Shown here: in pieces, positions 48,685 to 57,199 of the stretch
Layout of the letters: the number at the start of each line of letters is the position of its first letter
Position numbering within the stretch: the stretch's first letter is position 1
Assembly: GCF_900128445.1 (NCBI RefSeq)
Contig: NZ_LT671417.1
Span: forward strand, 2,429,201 to 2,493,200
From: Thermophilibacter provencensis
Lineage (GTDB): Bacteria; Actinomycetota; Coriobacteriia; Coriobacteriales; Atopobiaceae
Direction of reading: 5' to 3'
DNA: 64,000 nucleotides
The notes under the pieces: model-generated
Database searches by the model: none
Seen by the model: the letters and a program-made list of their open reading frames with translations, nothing else
What the model was told of the DNA's origin: nothing
Translations under genes and position numbers: made by a program

Positions 48685-49413
48685 ATGACGGATAGCAAAA
48701 TGGTAAAGGAGATACTGTTTGGGCTGGGCGCAGACCTGTGCGGCATTGCAAGCATGGACAGGTTCGCCGATGCGCCGAAAGGCCATCATCCTTTGGACGT
48801 GCTCCCCACGTGCAAATCGGTTATTTCTTTTGGCTGCAGATTTCCGGTAGGGACGCTAGTCTGCAGATCAGACGTCCCATATACGAGGGTAAGGAATTCC
48901 ATTACTCCCAAAATGGACGCAATGGCTCTGGACTTTTGCATTGAAATGGAGAGGCGCCAGGTAGTATGCGTTCCCGTTCCAACGAACGAGAGCCAGTGGG
49001 ATGAGCGCACTGGCAGATATCGCTCCATCGTCTCGCAAAAGCACATGGCTCAAGCGGCTGGGCTGGGGTCAATAGGAAGACACTCTCTGCTCATAACGCC
49101 AGAATACGGAAGCATGGTCTGGTTGGGCGCAGTGTTGTGCGAGCAGGAGCTCGAGCCCGATGAGATGAAGGAGCCCGTCTGCGATGACTGCAATCTATGC
49201 GTCAGCACCTGCCCGGTCAACGCTCTGGAGAACACAGAGATGAATCAGCAGGCTTGCTGGAACTTTGCGTTTGGAGATGACCAGGAGAGACAGATCTGGA
49301 GCATATCTTGTCACAGGTGCAGGGATGCCTGCCCCTATAACCTGGGAAGTCAAAACTCGCTTCTTGGGAACGCTTCTTGGGAAGAAGGACCCGAGCAGAA
49401 CCTAGCTCGGTGA
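48685..49413 (+). CDS. QueG-like 4Fe-4S protein (epoxyqueuosine reductase family relative)
   Basis: The 242-residue protein has two cluster motifs, CDDCNLCVSTCPVNALENTE and SCHRCRDACPYNLG, preceded by a QueG-like N-terminal part (GLGADLCGIASMDRFADAP, CKSVISFGCRFPVG, GLGSIGRHSLLITPEYGSMV). Such short relatives occur in clostridia and may reduce other substrates. The start at 48685 follows AAAGGAC; an ATG at 48667 is possible. Base composition is near 50 percent GC over this gene, far below its neighbours, and codon use is correspondingly AT-rich, so it was probably acquired from a low-GC anaerobe. Confidence 0.85.
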   Translation: MTDSKMVKEILFGLGADLCGIASMDRFADAPKGHHPLDVLPTCKSVISFGCRFPVGTLVCRSDVPYTRVRNSITPKMDAMALDFCIEMERRQVVCVPVPTNESQWDERTGRYRSIVSQKHMAQAAGLGSIGRHSLLITPEYGSMVWLGAVLCEQELEPDEMKEPVCDDCNLCVSTCPVNALENTEMNQQACWNFAFGDDQERQIWSISCHRCRDACPYNLGSQNSLLGNASWEEGPEQNLAR

Positions 49414-49519
49414 GATGCCAAAAGGCAAGGCACGGAAACCCGGTGGCCTGGCCAATGCCGAGACGCCGTAAGCAAACTGGAGGCTCGTGGCGAGCCGGGA
49501 CAACAGGATGAGGCCGCAC

Positions 49520-50344
49520 TCACCCCCGACGCCCCCGCCCAATCGCCCAGAACGCGAGCAGCACGACCGCGCCGCCTGCGACGGCGAGCCAGTCACGGGG
49601 AGAGCCGAGGCCGCCCGTCGCCGCTCCGAGGGCGACGGCGCCCGCGACCCAGAGCGCTGGCAGGATGGCCACCGTCCACGTCGGGCGCGCGAGGCGCCCG
49701 AGAAGGAACGACCCCGTGAGCGCGGCGGCGGCAACAAGGGCGACCGCAAGGGTAAGGAACGCCTGCCCATCGAGCAGAACGTCGCCCGCCACGAGCACGC
49801 CGATGCCGACCGCAAGCCCCGCGAGGACCTGCAGGACGAGCCTTATCCCCAGCGCGGCGCCGCTCACTCGCACCGCCTCGACGGGCTCGCCCGTCGCCGC
49901 GCCGAGGAGCTCTGCCGCACTTCTCGCCTCGTCGCCGCCCTCGGAGCGGCGCGCCATGAGCATCACGACCGAAAAGGCCAGCACCAGCACCGCGAGCAGA
50001 AGACGCAGCATCGGCTCCAGGTAGTCGCGCCCCGCGACCGCCGTCACGGCGAGCGCCGTGATCACGACCACCTCGACCGCGGCCAGCGCCACCGCGAAAG
50101 TCTTCGTCCTCCGCTCGTTCTTCTCGACCATCTCGCGCATCTCGTCCACGCCCCCTCTCACCAGCTCGTCGATCGTGGTGCCGAAGAGGTTGGCGAGGAG
50201 CAGCATGCTCTGGACGTCGGGCAGAGTCTTCGACGTCTCCCAGTGGCTCACCGTGACGCGGCTCACGTAGAGCCTCTGCGCAAGCTCCTCCTGGGAGAGG
50301 CCCAGACGCTGCCGCCGCTCCCTGATCTGGTTGCCGATGTCCAT
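49520..50344 (-). CDS. XRE-family regulator with four-helix membrane domain
   Basis: The 274-residue protein has a helix-turn-helix (residues about 4-58: QIRERRQRLGLSQEELAQRL, YVSRVTVSHWETSKTLPDVQ) followed by helices at about 82-100, 110-130, 165-190 and two more to the end. This type couples membrane state to transcription in Gram-positive bacteria, though its ligands are unknown. The start at 50344 has GAGGAAC upstream at somewhat long spacing. An imperfect GTATAAGGCGCTATAC palindrome upstream may be its operator. Confidence 0.87.
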   Translation of the reverse strand: MDIGNQIRERRQRLGLSQEELAQRLYVSRVTVSHWETSKTLPDVQSMLLLANLFGTTIDELVRGGVDEMREMVEKNERRTKTFAVALAAVEVVVITALAVTAVAGRDYLEPMLRLLLAVLVLAFSVVMLMARRSEGGDEARSAAELLGAATGEPVEAVRVSGAALGIRLVLQVLAGLAVGIGVLVAGDVLLDGQAFLTLAVALVAAAALTGSFLLGRLARPTWTVAILPALWVAGAVALGAATGGLGSPRDWLAVAGGAVVLLAFWAIGRGRRG

Positions 50345-50409
50345 GCGATTGTCCGTTCCTCGCGGCCTGCCCTGCGACCCCAACGTAGCCGAGGGGCGTC
50401 TACGGCGCA

Positions 50410-50425
50410 GTATAAGGCGCTATAC
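50410..50425. promoter_or_regulatory. Palindrome in the XRE promoter region
   Basis: GTATAAGGCGCTATAC, an imperfect 16-base palindrome 66-81 bases before the XRE start. Possible autoregulatory operator. The rest of 50345-50565 has no gene. Confidence 0.35.
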
Positions 50426-50565
50426 AGGACCTCTGACCTGCGGAGTGGGACCTTCCGACGGGATTGCTCCGCGAACGGCGGGGCGGGTCGCCCGGGAGGG
50501 CGGCACGCGCCGACAAGGGAGGGGTCCGCGGCGGCGACCCCTTGTGACGGCCCCTCCCGCCGGCG

Positions 50566-52233
50566 TCACTCGCCCCAGCCGGGACCCGGAAGCCCGCGGC
50601 GGGCGACCGCGCGGAGGGCGGCGAGCCCGCCGAGCGCGCAGGCGGCCGGGGCGGCGAGGTTGACCGCGACGGACGCCGCGTGCCCGAGGGCGCCGGCGGC
50701 GGTCACCGAGAGGAAGGCGAGCCCGAACGACGCGAGCACCCCTCCGATCGACCCCACCATGACCGGCAGGCCGCGCTTGACGACCTCGGCGGGGGACGTC
50801 CAGGAGAGGTTGGGCCGCGAGGCGTCGATCGCGAGCGCGAGCGAGGCGAAGCCGGCGAGCATGCCGACGGCCGACACGAAGCACTGGAGAGCCAGGAGCG
50901 GTGCGGTGCCGCCCGCCAGCAACGCGACGGCCGAGACCGCCGCCGCCACCCCGCCGAGCGCGACGTTGGCGAGGAGCTTGGAGCCGAGCACGGTCCCGGC
51001 GCCCACCGGCGCCGTGAGCATGAGCCAGCTCGCGCTCGCCTCGAGCGAGACCGAGGGCCCCGCCGTGAGCGACATGGCGCCGCAGAACCCGAAGACCCAC
51101 GGCAGGGCGGCGTCGACCTGGGAGCGCATCGCCGCGACGACCTGGGCGTCGAGCCGAACGCCGTCGACGACCCCGGAGGCGAGCAGGGCGTCCACCCCGA
51201 GCGCGGAGACCGCGACCGACGCCGCGACCATGAGGAGCAGGCCCGCGCAGTCGTTCAGCGCGTAGAAGGGCATGGAGCCGATACGGCGGAGCTCCTTGAC
51301 CGTGAGGGCGCGAAGCGGGCTCGCGGCACCGCGGGAGGTCGCGACGGAGCGCGCACGGCGGCGGGGTCCGGAGGTCGCCGCGGCGTTCACCGACGGGTAG
51401 CACGCCGCGAGCGCCAGCGTCACGAGCGCGGGAAGCGCAAGCGAGAGCGCCGCGAAGGCGAGGAGGCCCGCTGCCGACCCCTCGCGGACCGCCGCGGCAG
51501 CCCATGCCGCGGGCGGGTAGGCGGATGCCACGGCAGCTGAGAGCGCTCCCGCCACATTGCCCATCGCCGCGAGGGCCGCCGCGTCGTCGACTCCCGACGA
51601 GGCGCGGCCGAGGGCGAGCGACCCGGCAAGGACGGCCGCGACGAGCAGCGCTGAGAGGGCGAGCTGAACCGCGCCCGCGTGACGGAACCTCACGGCCACC
51701 GACGTGAGCGCGAGGGAGGCGAGCGTGGCCGCTGCCGCAGGCGCGAGCGGCGCCAGCACGGAGAGGACGGCTGCGGCCGCAACCGCGGCAGGGCCAGCAG
51801 GCGCCACCGAGAAGTACGCCGCATAGAGCGCCGCCGACATCAGCGCCGAGAGCGCGGCGGCGAAGCCGTAGAGCGGCGCCGTTCGCGCGACCACCACCAC
51901 GCGCGTCGGCACCGGCAGCGCCGCCACGAGGTCGTAGTCGCGGCAGCCGAAGACCGTGCCCGGGGCCTTGACGAACACGAGCGCCACCGCGGCGAGCGAG
52001 CCCGCGAGCGCGGCGAGCGCGGGGATGGCGCCCGCGGCGCCGACGGCGACCATGCCCGACCCGAGCGCCCACAGGTAGGCGACCGCCACGGCGACGAGGA
52101 GGGCGGCGAGCGCCGCGGCGCCCAGCAGCCGCGCGCGGCCCCTTCCGCGCCGCACGCCGAGCCCGTAGATGAGCGAGCGGGCCTGGAGGGAGAGCAGCGG
52201 GCGAAGCGCACGCCCGCGAGAGTGAGACGTCAT
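50566..52233 (-). CDS. Large ABC export permease
   Basis: The 555-residue protein is almost wholly hydrophobic with about twelve predicted helices. It starts with a cytoplasmic segment (ALRPLLSLQARSLIYGLGV) and contains VFVKAPGTVFGCRDYDLVAA, PLRALTVKELRRIGSMPFYA and SLTAGPSVSLEASASWLMLT. The arrangement fits two fused six-helix permease halves, as in large ABC-2-like exporters of Gram-positive bacteria. GAGGTGATCGGC precedes the ATG. Five bases separate it from the ATPase stop, so they form one transporter. The GntR divergent to it probably regulates it. Confidence 0.88.
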   Translation of the reverse strand: MTSHSRGRALRPLLSLQARSLIYGLGVRRGRGRARLLGAAALAALLVAVAVAYLWALGSGMVAVGAAGAIPALAALAGSLAAVALVFVKAPGTVFGCRDYDLVAALPVPTRVVVVARTAPLYGFAAALSALMSAALYAAYFSVAPAGPAAVAAAAVLSVLAPLAPAAAATLASLALTSVAVRFRHAGAVQLALSALLVAAVLAGSLALGRASSGVDDAAALAAMGNVAGALSAAVASAYPPAAWAAAAVREGSAAGLLAFAALSLALPALVTLALAACYPSVNAAATSGPRRRARSVATSRGAASPLRALTVKELRRIGSMPFYALNDCAGLLLMVAASVAVSALGVDALLASGVVDGVRLDAQVVAAMRSQVDAALPWVFGFCGAMSLTAGPSVSLEASASWLMLTAPVGAGTVLGSKLLANVALGGVAAAVSAVALLAGGTAPLLALQCFVSAVGMLAGFASLALAIDASRPNLSWTSPAEVVKRGLPVMVGSIGGVLASFGLAFLSVTAAGALGHAASVAVNLAAPAACALGGLAALRAVARRGLPGPGWGE

Positions 52234-52238
52234 GCCGA

Positions 52239-52988
52239 TCACCTCGTCCTTCTCGCCGCGGCGCCGCCGTCCTTCTCGTCCACGAGCTCGAGGAACACGT
52301 CCTCCAGCGACTCCGAGCCGCGCACCTCGTCGGTGGGGCCCGAGACAACGAGCTCGCCGCGCCGGATCACCGCCACGGTGTCGCAGAGCCGCTCCACGAC
52401 CTCGAGCACGTGGGACGAGAAGAACACCGCGCCCCCGGCCTCGGCGCGCTCGCGCAGGATGGCCTTGAGCTCGTGGGAGGCCGAGGGGTCGAGCCCCACG
52501 AACGGCTCGTCCAGCACGAGGAGCGTCGGGTCGTGCAGCAGCGCCCCCACGAGCACGAGCTTCTGCCGCATGCCGTGGGAGTAGCCGGAGACCGCGTCCC
52601 CGAGCGCGTCCGCGAGCTCCAGGCGCTCCGAGAGCTCGCCCGCGCGACGGCGGCGGTCCCCCTCGCCCACGCCGAAGACGTCGGCGATGAGGTCCAGGTA
52701 CTGCATGCCGGTGAGGAAGTCGTAGACGTCGGGGTTGTCCGGGACGTACGCCATGCGGCGCTTTGCGGCAACGGGCTCCCGCCAGACGTCGATTCCGCAG
52801 ACGCGAACCTCGCCCGACGTGGGCGGCTGCGCGCCCACCACCGAGCGGATGAGCGTGGTCTTCCCCGCGCCGTTGTGACCGATGAAGCCGCAGATCTCCC
52901 CGGGGGCCACCGAGAGCGAGAGGTCGCGCACCGCGACCTTGTCCCGGTAGGACTTCCGGAAGTGGCGCACCTCGAGCACGTATTCCAT
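52239..52988 (-). CDS. ABC transporter ATPase
   Basis: The 249-residue ATPase has Walker A GFIGHNGAGKTTLIR near residue 39, signature YSHGMRQKLVLVGAL, Walker B LLVLDEPFVGLDPSA and the switch FFSSHVLEVVERL. The YSHGMRQ signature and FVGLDP are typical of YtrB/EcsA-like ATPases paired with multi-helix permeases. GAAGGAGGAGAG precedes the ATG. It is first in the two-gene operon and faces a GntR gene across a shared regulatory gap with a REP-like palindrome. Confidence 0.93.
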   Translation of the reverse strand: MEYVLEVRHFRKSYRDKVAVRDLSLSVAPGEICGFIGHNGAGKTTLIRSVVGAQPPTSGEVRVCGIDVWREPVAAKRRMAYVPDNPDVYDFLTGMQYLDLIADVFGVGEGDRRRRAGELSERLELADALGDAVSGYSHGMRQKLVLVGALLHDPTLLVLDEPFVGLDPSASHELKAILRERAEAGGAVFFSSHVLEVVERLCDTVAVIRRGELVVSGPTDEVRGSESLEDVFLELVDEKDGGAAARRTR

Positions 52989-53004
52989 CTCTCCTCCTTC
53001 GGAT

Positions 53005-53032
53005 GTGCAAAAGTGACTGTCCCCTTTGCACG
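53005..53032. repeat. REP-like palindrome, GTGCAAA-GGGGAC family, copy 5
   Basis: GTGCAAAAGTGACTG followed by TCCCCTTTGCACG, identical in core to 8884-8912. It lies in the intergenic region 17 bases upstream of the ATPase start, an exception to the rule that these elements sit at 3' ends. Confidence 0.88.
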
Positions 53033-53058
53033 CCTCTGCTATATCTGCTCTATAACAG

Positions 53059-53541
53059 TTGGCGGGTACTATACCTCTTTGCCGCGCGCTCTGCTATAGT
53101 TCAGATAGAACACAATTCCTTCACGCACGGGAGGCGGGCACCACGGTCATCACGGTCGACAGGCTCTCGGAGACACCGCTCTACCTGCAGCTGCGCGACG
53201 CGGTCATCGCCGGCATCGCCGCCGGCGAGCTGCGCCCCGGCGACGCCCTCCCCTCCGTCCGCGCGCTCGCGGAGGACCTGGGCATCAACCTGCACACCGT
53301 CAACAAGGCCTACGCCACCCTGCGCGACGAGGGGTACGTCATCATGCTCGGCCGACGCGGCGCCTACGTGGCCGACGCCCCCGCGAACCCCGCGGCCGGC
53401 ATGGGCGCCCCCGCGCTCGCCGCCGCGCTCGAGAAACTCGCGGTGGAGTTCAAGGCGTCCGGCGGCACGCGCGCGGCGTTCCTCGATGCCGCCCGCCGCG
53501 CGGCCGCCGACCTGCCGGAGGAGGCTGACCATGTCCGCTGA
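53059..53541 (+). CDS. YtrA-type GntR regulator, start codon unclear
   Basis: The protein has a GntR winged helix (TPLYLQLRDAVIAGIAAGEL, SVRALAEDLGINLHTVNKAY) and a short C-terminal tail instead of a ligand domain, the YtrA pattern. Family members start near ITVDRLSE. Here that point (53146-53151) is GTC-ATC with GGGAGG eleven bases upstream, and no ATG, GTG or TTG lies between it and a TTG at 53059, which has no ribosome binding site and precedes a TATAGT box. The coordinate given uses that TTG; the true start may be noncanonical. It overlaps the following DUF1648 gene by 11 bases. Confidence 0.85.
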   Translation: MAGTIPLCRALCYSSDRTQFLHAREAGTTVITVDRLSETPLYLQLRDAVIAGIAAGELRPGDALPSVRALAEDLGINLHTVNKAYATLRDEGYVIMLGRRGAYVADAPANPAAGMGAPALAAALEKLAVEFKASGGTRAAFLDAARRAAADLPEEADHVR

Positions 53542-54643
53542 CCTTGTCTCCCAGGCCACGGGCGTCACGATGGCGCTCGTGACCCTGCTCTCGGGGGCGC
53601 TCCTCGCCGTCGTGCCCTGGCTCACGCGCCGACGCGAGGCCTTTGCCGTCACGGTGCCCGAGTCCGCCCAGGCCGACCCGCGCATCGCCCGGATGCGGCA
53701 CGTCTACCTCGTGGTCCTTCTCGCCGTGTCGCTTGCCTGCGCCGCGGGCGCCTACGCGCTCTCGCTCTCCGCCGACCCGCTCGCCCTCTCCGCCCTGGCC
53801 TGCGCGCCCGCGCTCCTCGGGTTTCTCCTCATGCTCCTCTTCCGCTCCCGCGTGCGGGCCATCAAGCGCTCCGAGGGCTGGGAGGCGCGCGCCCAGCGCA
53901 CGGCCGCCGTGGCGGGCCCCGCCGAGAGGAACGTGCCCAGGCCCCTCCCCCTCACCTGGGACCTCCTCTATCTGCCCGTCATCCTCGCCACGCTGGCCGT
54001 GACCGTGGCCCTCTACCCCACCATGCCCGACCCGGTGCCCGTGCACTTTGACGCCACGGGCGCGCCGGACGACTACCTGGCCAAGGGATGGCAGGTCATC
54101 GCGATGCCGATGGCGGTGCAGGCCTTCCTCGCCCTCTCCCTCGCGGCGGCGCACTGGCAGATGCTTCGCAGCCGACGGCCGGTCGCGCCCGAGAGCCCCA
54201 CGGCGTCCGCGCTCGCCTACGGGATGTTCGCCCGCGCGCAGAGCGTGGCGCTGCTCGTCACGGGCCTCGTGGTCGTGGCGGCAATCGCGCTCATGCCGCT
54301 GTCGTTTGCCGGGGTCGTGACCCCGGGGCAGTCCATCGTGGCGCTGCTCGTCATCTGCGTGGCGGCCATCGTGCCGCAGGTCGGCGTCTCGCTCGTCTAC
54401 GGCCAGGCGGGGTCGCGCCTCCTGCGCCGCATGGGGGCCGCGGGCGAGCTGGACTTCGACGACGACGCTCTCTGGCACCTCGGCGTCTTCTACGCCAACC
54501 GCGAGGACCCCTCCGTCGTGGTGCCGCAGCGATTTGGCGTGGGGTGGGCCATGAACTGGGGCAACCCCCGCTCGTGGGCTCTCGTCGCCCTCTTCGTGGC
54601 CGCAGTCGTCGCCTTTGTCGTCGTCATCGAGCTGCTCGTCTGA
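53531..54643 (+). CDS. DUF1648/DUF5808 membrane protein
   Basis: The 370-residue protein has about eight helices. It contains a DUF1648 segment around YPTMPDPVPVHFDATGAPDD and a DUF5808-like C-terminal part with DDDALWHLGVFYANREDPSV, then VVPQRFGVGWAMNWGNPRSW. Such proteins regularly follow YtrA-type GntR regulators and are thought to relate to SdpI-like immunity or envelope stress. The ATG overlaps the regulator stop. It is a probable translational pair with the GntR. Confidence 0.85.
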   Translation: MSADLVSQATGVTMALVTLLSGALLAVVPWLTRRREAFAVTVPESAQADPRIARMRHVYLVVLLAVSLACAAGAYALSLSADPLALSALACAPALLGFLLMLLFRSRVRAIKRSEGWEARAQRTAAVAGPAERNVPRPLPLTWDLLYLPVILATLAVTVALYPTMPDPVPVHFDATGAPDDYLAKGWQVIAMPMAVQAFLALSLAAAHWQMLRSRRPVAPESPTASALAYGMFARAQSVALLVTGLVVVAAIALMPLSFAGVVTPGQSIVALLVICVAAIVPQVGVSLVYGQAGSRLLRRMGAAGELDFDDDALWHLGVFYANREDPSVVVPQRFGVGWAMNWGNPRSWALVALFVAAVVAFVVVIELLV

Positions 54644-54652
54644 GCGGCCGCC

Positions 54653-55384
54653 TCAGCCGGCCTCCGGCCGCTCCTCGGGGGCGCGACCGTCGGGCATCTC
54701 CCCGGCGGGGCCGTCCAGCCTCCAGTTGGGCCAGGGGGTGGCGCCCATCGCGTCCAGGCGCTCGGACGAGAGCGCCTCCCAGTCCGCCATATCCACCCCG
54801 AGCGCACGCATGACGCGCAGGAACACCTCGACGCGCCGCTCGTAGGCGCCCTCGTCGGGCAGCGGGTTGAACAGCGGGACCATCCAGAGGTTCGCGAGCA
54901 GGAGCATCACCTCGGCCGTCTCGCGCGGGTGCGTCGCAGAGATCGAGCCGTCCGCGACGCCCTCCCGGATCGCCGGCTCTATGAAGTCGTGCGCCAGCTC
55001 GAAGAGGTCGAGGTACTCGCGGGCGAGGAGCCGCGCGCTTCGGAGCGGGTCAGACGAGGGTCGCATGGCGCCCCACATCTCGGCCGAGGGCCCCGCCGCC
55101 GAGGCCTCGTCGAGGGCGCGGATCTTCTCGAGGCCGCTCAGGCTCCGGTCCGCCAGGATCTCCCGCGTGCGCGCGACGAGGGGCTCGTTGGCGCGCTCGA
55201 AGACCGCCTCGAAGATCTCCTCCTTGCTCTTGAAGTGGTGGTAGACGGCCCCCTTGGTGAGCCCGCCGAGCCCGCCCACGATGTCTGCCATCGTGGTGTG
55301 CTCGTAGCCCTTGGACATGAAGAGCTCCTCGGCGACGTCGAGGATGTGCCGGACCGTCTCCTCCGGGTACTTGTTGCGCGCCAT
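54653..55384 (-). CDS. TetR family transcriptional regulator
   Basis: The 243-residue protein has the TetR DNA-binding region at about residues 8-55 (HILDVAEELFMSKGYEHTTM, GLTKGAVYHHFKSKEEIF), a helical ligand domain and a proline-rich C-terminal tail (RLDGPAGEMPDGRAPEERPE). The start at 55384 has GGAGGCACG upstream; the frame runs open to 55489 without a site. No adjacent gene is obviously its target. It converges on the DUF1648 gene with nine bases between stops. Confidence 0.9.
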   Translation of the reverse strand: MARNKYPEETVRHILDVAEELFMSKGYEHTTMADIVGGLGGLTKGAVYHHFKSKEEIFEAVFERANEPLVARTREILADRSLSGLEKIRALDEASAAGPSAEMWGAMRPSSDPLRSARLLAREYLDLFELAHDFIEPAIREGVADGSISATHPRETAEVMLLLANLWMVPLFNPLPDEGAYERRVEVFLRVMRALGVDMADWEALSSERLDAMGATPWPNWRLDGPAGEMPDGRAPEERPEAG

Positions 55385-55482
55385 ACGTGCCTCCGTCCCT
55401 CCTAGTCCGGTAAACGTACCATGAGTATGTATTTGCGACAAGGACGGAGGGCCGCTTCTTTTCCTGGAGAGAGGGTCCCCGA

Positions 55483-56421
55483 TCACCACTCGAGCGTCCG
55501 CTGGCCGCCCCCGGCAAGCAGGCTCCTCTGAACCCCCTGGGTCACCGTGTCCTCCGGCCGTACGCTGCCTATGAGAAGGGGGCTCTCCGGGTCATGCCGG
55601 CGGTGGTTCTCGGCCGCCCTCCGATGGTCCCTGTTGGCGTAGCAGTACCGGCATCCGTTCGGGCAGGTGTCATAGGCGCCGATGTCGCGCGCCTCGAAGC
55701 AGTGGCACCCGGCGCGCATGCCCCGGTGCCTGAGCGGACGGAACTCCACGCCGTTGGCGTACCCCAGGACGTCGAGCGTCATGCAGCCGCTCGGGTGAAT
55801 GCCGTAGCGCGAGAAGTCCCCGTTGGTCCCGCAGGTCTGAAGCCAGAGGCCGTGCTCGGCCGCAACGGAGCCGAGCGTCCGCGCGAGGTCGTCCATGTCC
55901 TCCACGGAGAGCGGCATGAGCTCGGGCATGTTGAGGCGCAGCTTCCGGTACATCTCCACGAAGGAAAAGATGCAGCGGTCCACGTGCGGTGCCAGCACGT
56001 CGCACATGCGCGAGAAGGTCTCGCGGTGACGCTCGAGGGTGTAGGTGGGCGTGAGCAGCACCGGATCGTAGCGCCACGCGACGCGACGCGGGCCCACCTG
56101 GTCGGCCAGCTCGACGAGCGTCTCCATGCTCTGCTCGACGCTCGGAACGCCGGGCTCAATGTCCTTGCCGTAGGCGGTTATCGTGTAGTAGAAGTAGGTG
56201 TTGAACCGGTCCGTGACCTCATGCAGGCGCGGCAGGATGGGCCGATAGTCCTTGGAGCAGAAGACCACGCAGTCCACGACCGCCGGGTCCAGCTGGTAGC
56301 GCGTCACCTTGTTGGGGAAGAGCGGGTTTCTCGCCAGGACGTAGCCCTCCTCGAAGCGGCGCAGCAGCCAGGGGGCGTAGTACTGGACGGTGTCGGTGCG
56401 CGCGCCCGTGTTGATGATCAT
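55483..56421 (-). CDS. DUF1848 iron-sulfur protein
   Basis: The 312-residue protein matches DUF1848: MIINTGARTDTVQYYAPWLL at the N-terminus, VVFCSKDYRPILPRLHEV, FYYTITAYGKDIEPGVPS, WRYDPVLLTPTYTLERH, and the C-terminal Cys cluster GCHCFEARDIGAYDTCPNGC followed by RYCYAN. The Cys spacing suggests an iron-sulfur cluster and a radical-SAM-like (TIM barrel) fold, function unknown. GGGGGGGACGA precedes the ATG. It stands between the TetR gene and a lipoprotein gene. Confidence 0.85.
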   Translation of the reverse strand: MIINTGARTDTVQYYAPWLLRRFEEGYVLARNPLFPNKVTRYQLDPAVVDCVVFCSKDYRPILPRLHEVTDRFNTYFYYTITAYGKDIEPGVPSVEQSMETLVELADQVGPRRVAWRYDPVLLTPTYTLERHRETFSRMCDVLAPHVDRCIFSFVEMYRKLRLNMPELMPLSVEDMDDLARTLGSVAAEHGLWLQTCGTNGDFSRYGIHPSGCMTLDVLGYANGVEFRPLRHRGMRAGCHCFEARDIGAYDTCPNGCRYCYANRDHRRAAENHRRHDPESPLLIGSVRPEDTVTQGVQRSLLAGGGQRTLEW

Positions 56422-56643
56422 TCGTCCCCCCCAAAGCGCCGGCGCAGCCTCAATAAGAGGCGGCGGCCCCTCATTCTCACGACCCTCGCGGGCAATGATA
56501 GAAGAACACCTGTTCTATTTCAAGGACAGGGCCCCTGCCCGGCCGGCGGGAGGCGCGGCGCCTCCGCGCGCGACGGTGCCCCGCACCAGCGCGGTCGCGC
56601 ACAGGGTAGAATGGCGAGAGGAGCCTCAGGAAAGGACCTGCGC

Positions 56644-57189
56644 ATGAGAGTCCCGAAGACCGTCGCCGCCCTGCTCGCCGCCACGATCGCCCTGCCCCTT
56701 GCCGGCTGCTTTGGCCTCCCGACCCCGGGCGAGATCGCAAACCACGCCGGCGAGATCGCAAGCCACGCCGGCGAGATCGCCGGTCGGGCAGACGACCTCG
56801 CCGATCAGGCGCTGGAGCTCGCCGACACGCTCTCGGGCATCGACTACGGCAAGACGTCCCGCCTCGTCGTGCGCGACGCCGCGACCGACGAGGTCGTGCG
56901 CGAGGTGACGGACCAGGCGGAGATCGAGCGGGCCTTCGAGCCGCTCTCCGGCGTCAACGGCCTCGCGGACGCTCCGGACACGGCAGCCGAGTACGTCCTC
57001 GAGCTGTGGCAGCCCGAGACCCAGAGGGCCGGGCAAGATGCCAGCGACGTCCAGGACGTCAAGGTTCTCGAGGTCACCACCTACGAGGGATCCTCGGCCG
57101 TGACGATCGAGGTGTCGCCCATCGGGCTCAGCCTGGACCTCGCCGCGTCCGAGGAGACCGTGGACGCGCTGCGCGCCCTGGCCGGGTAG
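56644..57189 (+). CDS. Small lipoprotein with helical repeats
   Basis: The 181-residue precursor has a lipobox (VAALLAATIALPLAGC, Cys22) followed by a tandem repeat HAGEIA(N/S/G) (three copies encoded by a repeated GCCGGCGAGATCGC) and GRADDLADQALELADTLSGI, likely a surface helix or coiled coil. The rest (about residues 70-181) is a small acidic alpha/beta domain of unknown kind. GGAAAGGACC precedes the ATG. It is predicted to be anchored on the outside of the cell membrane. No operon partner. Confidence 0.8.
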   Translation: MRVPKTVAALLAATIALPLAGCFGLPTPGEIANHAGEIASHAGEIAGRADDLADQALELADTLSGIDYGKTSRLVVRDAATDEVVREVTDQAEIERAFEPLSGVNGLADAPDTAAEYVLELWQPETQRAGQDASDVQDVKVLEVTTYEGSSAVTIEVSPIGLSLDLAASEETVDALRALAG

Positions 57190-57199
57190 CGCCGGACGC

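Noticed and set aside
50420-52348. 642-codon frame overlapping the ABC permease gene
   Set aside because: A Gly/Arg/Ala-rich out-of-frame reading of the permease, with no motifs.
54653-55489. Extended N-terminus of the TetR gene at 54653-55384
   Set aside because: The extra 35 codons lie in an AT-richer promoter-like region and the good ribosome binding site is at the internal ATG.
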